Source: Reticulitermes speratus
Taxonomy: Eukaryota > Arthropoda > Insecta > Blattodea > Rhinotermitidae
Reading direction: 5' to 3'
Assembly (NCBI GenBank): GCA_021186555.1
Contig: JAJKFL010000427.1
Span: 18,562,505-18,626,504 of the forward strand
Length of the DNA: 64,000 nucleotides
Shown piece by piece: positions 56,060 through 64,000 of this stretch (positions within the stretch are counted from its first letter, which is position 1; each line of letters begins with the position of its first letter). A program made the position numbers and the translations under genes. The notes under the pieces were generated by a model. It did not search any database and was not told where the DNA came from. It worked only from the letters and a program-made list of their open reading frames with translations.

Positions 56060-56653
56060 TTAATACCACAATGCACGGTAAACAAAGAGTAAAGTTTGAT
56101 ATGTGATATCGCTTTGTGTTTTGTAAGATATCAATAAATTAAACGATGCGACCTAACAACTATATATGTTGGTCAAACAAAAAGAAAACGAAGTATAGTT
56201 TTTCGTGTAAATATAGTTGTGTTAGACTGTATCGCTTAACTTATTAATAAATTTCATGGTGTCACGTCCCAGAAGGCCCTAATCTGATGAGAATCAGTCT
56301 CGCGAGAATGCGACGTATTAACAGTTGTCTGTTTTGCATGTCATCGAACGTGTACTGTAGGCACATGCGCGACGCGTCATTGAGGCAGCGCTGTGAGTTC
56401 CCGCCGCCTCAAGCGGGTCACGCTGGGTCAGTTTCCACGTTCCCATGCGCGCTGCGTCATGTGCGCTCTGTGACCAATGTGTTGGCGAAGCCGAAAGCCG
56501 GGAATTACAGGGGGACACTTTCGGCGTTGGCTACACATTGATGAGGACACCAACGGCCCATCAAACAAACAGTTACATTTAATATCAGGTGAATTCTTTT
56601 ACGGAACTGATTTACTAAGACGTTCTGCGAGTGAGCGAAGACAAGACGAAGCC
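56060..56653 (+). other. Upstream region of TOG-array gene
   Basis: It becomes GC-rich and CpG-rich from about 56290 (GCGACGCGTC, CGCGCTGCGTC), consistent with a promoter/5' untranslated region. The open frame extends upstream of 56654 to 56477, but those residues look unconserved. Confidence 0.4.
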
Positions 56654-59392
56654 ATGGAGGGACTGAAAACGTTGCAACCTGACACGTCGCCATCTGCGTT
56701 TGAAATTCAGGCGAGTCAGAAAAATCAAAGGCCAAGTAGTTCTGGCAAACTGCTCCAATTGACTCCTCTATGGGAATACGTAGTTAAGAACCAACGGATT
56801 CCACCTGAAATCGATAAGGATGTGTTGTTCGCGGAGTTAGCTGCCCGATTGTGTGACCTCGAGTGGGAAGTGCGCGGACACGCTCTGAGGGTACTTGTTG
56901 ACCTGATACCAGTGATGGAACTGAGTGAACTGGACCGGTACATGATGCCAGTGCTGCTTAAGGAACTGACGTACAATTTAGGGCACTCAGCACTATCAGT
57001 TCGGAAAGGGGCTCTGGACACCCTAGGGGTATATCTAAATCATTCTGCAGACCCTGAAACTGTTCTCCGGAATATTGTAGTTGAGGGTCTGGAGAATCAG
57101 ACATCAAGTAGTGCAATGAAAGGGAACATCGCGATGGGTGTGATCCTCAGCATCCCTTCCCTCGTCAGTCCTCTCCTTACCCCCAAAAATGGAATCGTAC
57201 TTGTCTCTCAGACGGGACTCACTCATTTAGTGAGCGCTTTATCGAAAAAACTAGTGCAAGATACATATCAAGAGCAGTCTCTAAAAACATTGGTGAGGAT
57301 CAGAGAGATGGTTGGTGAAGCAAGATTCGACCGTTTTCTTGAAGGCTTTCATCCTCAGTGCAAAAAGGATTTTGATATCCTGTGCCAAGTATACGACGTA
57401 AGAATGCATTTGGGCGATTCTGGTATCGATCTGCATGTGCCAATACCTGCTCAGGATTCGTTGTTTAAAGGTACACGCCCGAACACTGGGCACGGATATT
57501 GGAGTAATGGCTCAAGCCCTGCAGCTTCCCCTTTATCAATATCTCCTGAAGACACAGTATTTAGAGATCAAAATCAGAATCTGATATTTGTGGGTGACAA
57601 ATCCAGTAGTAGCGAAAATGTGGCAGATTCACCGATCTCTCCCAAAGATGGGAACACAGGAGGCATTAATTCAATGAACGAAGTGGACCATCTGACAAGA
57701 ACAGAAGCTGAAAACTATGAACTAGATAACACTTTTGATGGAGAAGGAATAATGGAAGACGGCTTCGGAAAAAGGCAAACGTTCTCAGAAGAAGCCGCCG
57801 GAATTCAAGGGATAATATGTGATAGAATATATGCAGAAGACGAAGAAGGAGAGAAACTTCAAGTTGAAATAGAAGAGAGAGCGGTGTCTCTGTTAGACAG
57901 TAAAGACTATGAGGAGGAAGCGGTGACTATGATTGAGGGAGATTCACTAGACGAAGAGGCCCTGAATTTCAGCCGTGTGGTTCTTGAAACTGAGATTAAA
58001 TTCAACGAAGACGCGATAATGATGACAATCTTAGAGGAAGGGAACATTCTTCAGCGAGAAGGGTTGAACCCTGATGAAACTGGCAGTGTCGACCAGGATA
58101 AAGCGACAGTGTACGTCAAGGACATTGGAACTAGACGGGACGATGAAGGCTACAGGGTATACAACAACAACTTCGTCATGAAAGTTCTCACGGATGATGA
58201 AGATTACAATGACGATGATGACGTAGCTGTACCAGATCAACCGTTCAGAAGAACGCCACGTCGCGTCCGGTTCGGCGGTGAGATGGTGATGATGCGGACA
58301 CCAGACAGTGAGGAAAATACAGTGGATCAGCAAGATGGGGACCACAATCCGCCACGGGTCAATGAAGACGGTAAACTCAGCTGTGGGAGCCCAGAAGGTC
58401 ATAATGGGTCTGCAGAAGAAAGTGCAGGTGGCGGCGCCATCCAAGCTGTCATAACGGACACGAGTGGGTTTTCCACTCTTTGTACGAAGGAAAATTTGTT
58501 ACCGGAGTCATCGAGACAAGAAGCGATACAGTGTTCAAGAGATGATACATTAGGCGAATCGAGACGACAATGGATAGTGCAAGGTACAGTAGAGGATGTG
58601 ACACATAGCACTATGTTGGAGGATGCAGGACAGAACTTCTCAGCGTTTAGAAGAGAAGACACAGTAATAATTGACGTAAAACACGATTCACTGGACGGCA
58701 CAAGACGAGGTTCAGTGCAAGATTCAGTTGAAGCACCACACCGAGGGTCTGTACAAGAATCAAAACAGGACTCTTTAGAAATCATACAACTTGGTTCAGG
58801 TGGAGTCGGAATGAGAAAATCAGCACAGGATTGTTCAAATAACACAAGTTGTGATTCTCTTCAAGCTTCCACGCAATATTCTGTTGAAAATGGGATAAGT
58901 GTTTCAGTAAAAGACGGGACGCGAGAGTCTTTGGGAGACGGCAGATGTGGCTGTGTGCGAGGTACAAGACATGATTTGACGGAGAGTGTAGGACAAGAAA
59001 GGGTACAAGACAGAAAACAAGGCTCAGTAGAAGAAACATTGTGTGGCGCGACGGGCGACGTTGGACATAAGAACGAAGAAATCCTTTCCGCGCGACAAAG
59101 TCACATTCCTTTGCCTATAACGCCTGCCAAGAGCAAACCCAAAGACCATAAACGACGGAGCGCTCTGTACCGAAAGCGTCAGAACGTGCTGGATTCTGAG
59201 ACATCAACGGACACGCTGCAACAGTCTTCAGATCAGGCGGAGTGTACACGAGACAAGCAAGATTATGGGGAATCTGTGAGTGAGTCGAGGTCAGGAGCAA
59301 ATGCGTGTGTGGGCGGACGAGAGTGTTCTTGTCAGAACTGGGAGGAACTAGGGATTGTGACCGAATCGGTATTGGACGATCTGCATGATCAG
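56654..59392 (+). CDS. TOG-array microtubule regulator, TOGARAM1/Crescerin-like, 5' exon only
   Basis: 913 codons uninterrupted, ending DDLHDQ at donor CAG|GTAAGT. The start (GCCATGG) is the first with a strong context; a longer frame begins at 56477. Residues about 35-245 form a HEAT/TOG domain: LTPLWEYVVKNQRIPPE, DLEWEVRGHALRVLVDLIPV, LGHSALSVRKGALDTLGVYL, with the W-x-V-R and V-R-K-G-A-L-D tubulin-facing turns. The middle is disordered and acidic (DDEDYNDDDDVA), with a basic patch RRTPRRVRFGG. A serine/aspartate-rich stretch with recurring RGSVQDS and QDSLE units follows, then ITPAKSKPKDHKRRSALYRK. The family stabilises ciliary and axonemal microtubules. The C-terminal TOG domains must lie in exons beyond 59392, not found here. 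Confidence 0.78.
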
Positions 59393-59569
59393 GTAAGTTC
59401 TGCTGATTTGCAGTTTAACGTTGTAAAGCACAGTTTTAACTACATGCACGGGTTGCTGGATACTACGCATTTTCCCCACAGAATATTCATTTTCCGTATG
59501 ATTCCCATATTAAACAGCATTAATCGATTTTTATTTATAATGGGGTCGCGCCATGTTTTCTGTGAGGTT

Positions 59570-59870
59570 TAAGGTAAAATCGTCCCAGCCCTTTTCGTGC
59601 AGGCATATAGGGGTAGTAGAGGTATAGCTCCACTCATTCTGAACCTCGGCACTAGGTGGAAGTGATTGGTCTACTTCACGCTCCGGCCGCTTTATCCTGG
59701 GTAAAGTACCAGCCACTCATTAAATAGGAGTGCGGATTGGCCCCAGAGCCGCTCTTTACGGGTCTTGGAGAAGAGAAAAACTCTTGTCCCTCTCGGGATT
59801 CGAATTCCAGACCGTCAAGCCCGTAGCTAGTCCCTATACCGACGATGCTGTCCCGTCTTCCTGTTTTCTG
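59570..59870 (-). repeat. SINE-A copy just inside the TOG gene intron
   Basis: CAGGCATATAGGGGTAGTAG, ACCTCGGCACTAGGTGG, CTCCGGCCGCTTTATCC, GGATTCGAATTCCAG. It lies about 180 bp after the splice donor. Confidence 0.85.
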
Positions 59871-59924
59871 TGAGGTAGGAGTTTAATTGTTATATATTCA
59901 TTATATGAGAGTCGTGCCTTCAAA

Positions 59925-60100
59925 AACCGTGCTATTGTGTAGGTAGTTAGTCGCCGGCCTCTCACCGCGGATTATCGCGTTCGATCCCAGGACATTCCAT
60001 GTCAGATTTGTGGCAGACAAGGTGGCACTGGGATAGGTTTTTTTCTGAGTACTTCTGTTGTCCCTTGTCAGTATCATTACACCAATGCCCAACACTCATT
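59925..60100 (+). repeat. SINE-B copy, diverged and truncated
   Basis: GTTAGTCGCCGGCCTCTCAC, GCGTTCGATCCCAGGAC, GGTGGCACTGGGATAGG, GAGTACTTCTG. Confidence 0.75.
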
Positions 60101-60780
60101 CATTCATCTACATGTTGCTCTTACCAGAAGGGCAAACTGGCGAAGGCTGGGGACGTTTCACAAAGCAGTGCTTTATCGGAGATCTGAAAGCGTTGGATAT
60201 AAAAGTACTTTCACTTTTTTGTGTTTCAAAGGGTTGCCGAGCGCGAATTATGAGTGCAGTGGAAGTAACAGTCCGCTGTATAACGATTTTTAGATATTAC
60301 GGTTCTATCGAATTTGCCTACATTTAACCCTCTCATCGCCAGTGGTTACTATATGTACCACTTACGTTAAAATTCAGAGGCCGATCCTGTTGCCCACGCA
60401 CTGTTTGTAATGGTTCTCTATGATTGTAGAAATAAACAGCCTTAATTGTGTAGATATCATTAACTTCTTCTTTGTAGACGGACACTTTTTTGAGGTGGGA
60501 ACGAACATACAAACGTTATTTCATTGATGTTTAGGCTTCAGAAAGAGGTTCTGGATATTCATTATTTATTCATTATTCATTTATTCATTATTTATTATCG
60601 AAAGATTATATTTTTGGCTTTTATCGCTGTGTGTTTTGTTGTATGCAGCCACACTGCCATAATTTATTACCCACAATTCTGTTTCCAAAAGTTAATGCTG
60701 AAGTGCAAAACCTCCCTCGTGTTTCTGTCAGTAATAATAGTATTTAATTGTAGGTAAAACAAATAAAGTGCTGTTTCCAA
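60101..60780. other. Unassigned sequence, intron of TOG gene
   Basis: No exon of the TOG family recognised. A (ATTC/ATTT)n-rich patch lies near 60560-60600. Confidence 0.4.
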
Positions 60781-60789
60781 TTATCATAT

Positions 60790-61080
60790 TATGATAGTCA
60801 AGGATGAGAGGAATATCCTACATACAATAAAAGAAGAAAGGCTGACTGTATTGGTCACACCTTGCGTAGAAACTGCCTTCAAAACAAGTGATTTAAGGAA
60901 AGAAGGAAGGATAGAAATGACGGAAGACGAGGAAGAAGGCATAAGCAGCTACTGGATGACCTTAAGGAAAAGAGAAGATACTGGAAATTGAAAGTGGAAG
61001 CACTAGATCGCACCCTGTGGAGAACTCGATTTGGAATAGGCTACCGACTGTCGTAAGACAGATACAGAATGAATGAATGT
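60790..61080 (+). pseudogene. LINE 3' terminal fragment
   Basis: Reads DERNILHTIKEERLTVL, then in shifted frames RKEGRIEMTEDEEE and LKEKRRYWKLKVEALDRTL, WRTRFGIGYRLS, ending in GAATGAATG. It corresponds to ERNILHTIKRRKANWIGH...WRTRFGRGYGPVVRQ, the tail seen in 36590-37075. Confidence 0.7.
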
Positions 61081-61489
61081 AGTGTAAACAGCAAGTTCGC
61101 TCTAAGCTGCCGTATCCTTAACAACTTCTCGCAATACGCCTATTGGCATACATACAACTGGCAACTGTAACATAATCAAGAAACGTCACGATAATACTGA
61201 ATCTGCCAAATAATTGTACAAGGTTATGACGAATGAAGTGAGTCAGTTTCAGTGTCAGTACTTTATTCGTTAATTTTGTTAACTTGTAACCGATTTCGTC
61301 ATACGACATATAGCCTATACGTAACATATTACTAGTACGAGCACTGACAACTAAAGCACTTCAGTATCGTAATGAACCTGATGCTCACTCCTCCTTAACC
61401 AAAACACATTGTTCTGTTACTTTGGCCAATATTGCAGTAATATGGCTGCTGCATTGTGCTGTATCAGTATCATATTTCACGTAACTATT

Positions 61490-62187
61490 GTATATAGCAT
61501 GTATTTTACAGCACCACTCTATCATCCCACTATTTTACGACACACTCTATCATCCCATATTTTACAGCACGCACTCTATCATCCATATTTTACAGCACCA
61601 CTCTATCATCCCATATTTTACAGCACCACTCTATCTCCATATTTTACAGCACCACTCTATCATCCCATATTTTACAGCACCACTCTATCATCCCATATTT
61701 TACAGCACCACTCTATCATCCCATATTTTACAGCACCACTCTATCATCCCATATTTTACAGCACCACTCTATCATCCCATATTTACAGCACCACTCTATC
61801 ATCCATATTTTACAGCACCACTCTATCATCCCATATTTTACAGCACCACTCTATCATCCCATATTTTACAGCACCACTGTATTACTCCCATATTTCACAG
61901 CACCACTGTATTACCCCATATTTTACAGCACACTTATATCCCATATTTTACAGCCCCCTCTCAATATTCCTATTTCACTGCACCACTTATTCCATATTAA
62001 CAGACCACTATCATCCATATTTTACAGCACCACTTTATCACCCATATTTCACAGCACACTGCTATCCCATATTTACAGCACCACTGTATACCATATTTCA
62101 CGACCACTTATTACCATATTCGCACACTTATTCTCATATTCGTCATTATCATCCATATTTAAGACCACTTTTCCATATTCACAACCC
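61490..62187. repeat. Minisatellite, 28-bp unit, decaying toward its right end
   Basis: The unit is CATCCCATATTTTACAGCAC plus CACTCTAT. About 12 near-perfect units to 61870 are followed by units with progressive base losses until 62187, where the sequence joins a SINE-B tail. Confidence 0.92.
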
Positions 62188-62240
62188 TGTTTCGTCCGTA
62201 GCATCTGCTGCGGGGCCTTTCACAAAAATAAATAAAGCCT
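62188..62240 (+). repeat. SINE-B 3' tail fragment
   Basis: TTCGTCCGTAGCATCTGCTG, CGGGGCCTTTCACAAAAATA. Only the last 50 bases of the SINE are present. Confidence 0.8.
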
Positions 62241-62734
62241 AGGTATTTCAAGTGTTTACCTTGCTCCAATTTCTGCAACCAAAAACTTGCAGACATGTCG
62301 TTTTTTTACCCATGAGTGCTACGTTCCCAGCCCCTCTACACTTATTTGATTTTGGCGCATCACGGGTCGGTATCACCGTACAGTAATATTACCAGTACAG
62401 AACACTCTACTTTCCAACGCATTGCTGTAACCTCCTTACATTTTGAACTTTACAATCCTAACGTCCGCTGTTGTTTCTGTTCTGAAGGCATTAGCATATG
62501 CCTGAGTGGTGCTACAGCCGCCGCGGGTCTTAGGCACACGGAAAGATCTCTGTCTGAGACAGACGAGCCGACAACTCACTGCTTTGGTCGATAGGCGCTA
62601 TCGATTCTTCATGATCTTCATGGACTGAAACGTTGGAACCTGAGGTTCATCTGAAGAATACTTAATAATATTTAGTTTTGACGTCACTGAAGACACATTT
62701 CATTCCAGTACAAAGATAATCCACGTACATATAC

Positions 62735-62800
62735 CTACCTACATACATACATACATACATACATACATACACATATACATACATACATAAATACATACCA
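62735..62800. repeat. (ACAT)n microsatellite
   Basis: Tandem CATA/ACAT units with a few interruptions, next to the LINE end at 62910. Confidence 0.95.
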
Positions 62801-62904
62801 TGGATCCATAACTGTGTCACAAAGACAACATGATGTTGAACAAGTCATAAGTACACAAATATACACAATTTTACAGTGTAAAATACGATAAACATTTTAC
62901 AAAA

Positions 62905-63130
62905 CAGTATTATAGATCACCTTTACACATAAAAAATTTATCTACAGAGTAAAAGGATTTTGTATTTAAGTATTTTCTTAAGGCTAATTTAAACTTTGCC
63001 TTTTCATTCTTACGGATTGTCAGACTACGTGGTAAGCTGTTGAAAATTTTGATGACAGCATAAAATTTACTTTTTTTGAAAACCAGATAGGTTGGCATAT
63101 GGTCTGTGAAGATGTTATTTAGGGCTGTAT
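62905..63130 (-). pseudogene. LINE C-terminal fragment
   Basis: Minus strand reads KKSKFYAVIKIFNSLPRSLT, KFKLALRKYLNTKSFYSVDK. The pattern G-x-x-FYxxIxxxNxLPxxL...FKxxLxxYLxxxSFYSVxEF is the extreme C-terminus of a Jockey/CR1-like RT. Confidence 0.75.
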
Positions 63131-64000
63131 TCGCTGTTTATTCTGAGAATCATACGAAACCCATGTACAGTGTACACTGTGAGCAAGTGAGAATTCCTTG
63201 ATGTTAAGCCGGGAGGTGCGTATGGTTACCATTGTTCTCTAAAGTCCTGTTGCGATGAAAAGGATTTAAACTGCTTATTTCATGTTTGTGTGTTATCATC
63301 TGTGCTTTAAAAATGTTTTGTCTTACCAAGCTTTCTTACTTCCGAGGTGTCTGACTGCTAGAGTTGTTAGGACACAATGTAAGTTACATGATGTATAAAG
63401 CAGTCTGTATGATAAAAGCCTATCACCCTGCAGCGCCTTGGTGCTGTGTCATAGAAATAGTAAGATATTACATCGCTTCGTTTTCAGGCGCCTTCGCACA
63501 ACTGCGAGGAACTGCTTTCAGCTTCGTCCTGCCTGTCACTCCCTTCTTCTATCTGCATGGAACTCGGCTCACACTGGACGAATTTTTGTGAAATATTATA
63601 TTATGGATTTTTACTAAAACCTGTGGACCAAATTCATTTTACTTTTAAATGTTACAAAACCAGACACTTTGCATGAGGACGCAATCAAGTTTATGATATT
63701 GCCTCAATGAATTATTCTTCAGTTGACAAAGTTGCTTCAACAGGAGTTATACGAAAGACTAAAACGTGGATGAGGTTTACGTGCTGGGTAATTAAGGCAA
63801 GGATACAAACATACAGCTGATCTGCATTCAGACTTAACGAAAACAAATGAATTGCCCAATGAATCAGTTGTCATAACGGTATATTTAGCGGCGTTATACG
63901 TACATTGTATACCGTGAAATAGGAAACGGTGTTCTGTTACTATGCAGTGTTTCCTTTTTATGAATGTTGTAAAGATATACGGAAATGGCCACATATTTGT
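63131..64000. other. Unassigned sequence at window end
   Basis: Short frames only; the 75-codon plus-strand frame at 63364-63591 shows no TOG-domain or other family motif. Confidence 0.4.

Noticed and set aside
57281-59039. Several minus-strand frames of 70-150 codons
   Set aside because: Shadows of the TOG-array exon.
61409-62242. 277-codon frame rich in HHSIIPYFTAPL repeats
   Set aside because: Translation of the 28-bp minisatellite; its unit is not a multiple of three and all frames look alike.
59393-64000. Further TOG-array exons
   Set aside because: I looked for HEAT-like W-x-V-R / V-R-K-A patterns with splice sites and found none that could be supported.

Overview
This is eukaryotic DNA, almost certainly from an insect with a large, repeat-rich genome. 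The protein-coding content resembles insect genes, introns run from about 0.4 to 5 kb, and most of the sequence is transposon debris, tRNA-derived SINEs, inverted-repeat elements and minisatellites. A cockroach, termite or other polyneopteran would fit, but that is inference. There are no operons or bacterial signals, and few open frames longer than 100 codons are real.

Three host genes can be supported. (1) Plus strand, 2188-12362: a complete Golgi nucleotide-sugar transporter of the SLC35A / UDP-galactose transporter senju type, rebuilt from six exons (354 aa). (2) Minus strand, 32012 down to 21715: a complete carbohydrate sulfotransferase of the CHST11 type, rebuilt from five phase-compatible exons (372 aa), with both PAPS-binding motifs. 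(3) Plus strand, 56654-59392: a single 2.7-kb first coding exon of a TOG-array protein (TOGARAM1/Crescerin-like). It ends at a consensus splice donor, and its later exons are not visible here.

Layout: 1-2187 is upstream sequence. 2188-12362 is the transporter, with a TIR-bounded Tigger/pogo element in its last intron. 12950-20400 holds mariner and Tigger relics and inverted-repeat elements in otherwise unassigned DNA. 21715-32012 is the sulfotransferase, whose introns hold SINEs, mariner and LINE fragments and hammerhead-bearing inverted repeats. 32140-56060 is a 24-kb repeat-dominated intergenic region with nested SINEs, LINE relics, a hAT relic, three minisatellites, a long hairpin and a suspicious noisy duplication at 43915-45535. 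56654-59392 is the TOG gene exon. 59570-64000 holds SINEs, LINE ends and another minisatellite.

The most interesting structural signal is a dispersed family of inverted-repeat elements carrying hammerhead-ribozyme-like cores: CUGANGA, a spare U, a GC-rich hairpin, then GAAAC, a short palindromic stem III, and GUA. Copies lie on both strands and share the core while their arms differ. Hammerhead motifs are known from Penelope-like retroelements, which is the likeliest relationship, but no Penelope reverse transcriptase is visible here.

Five tRNA-derived SINE families are labelled A to E for this window only.
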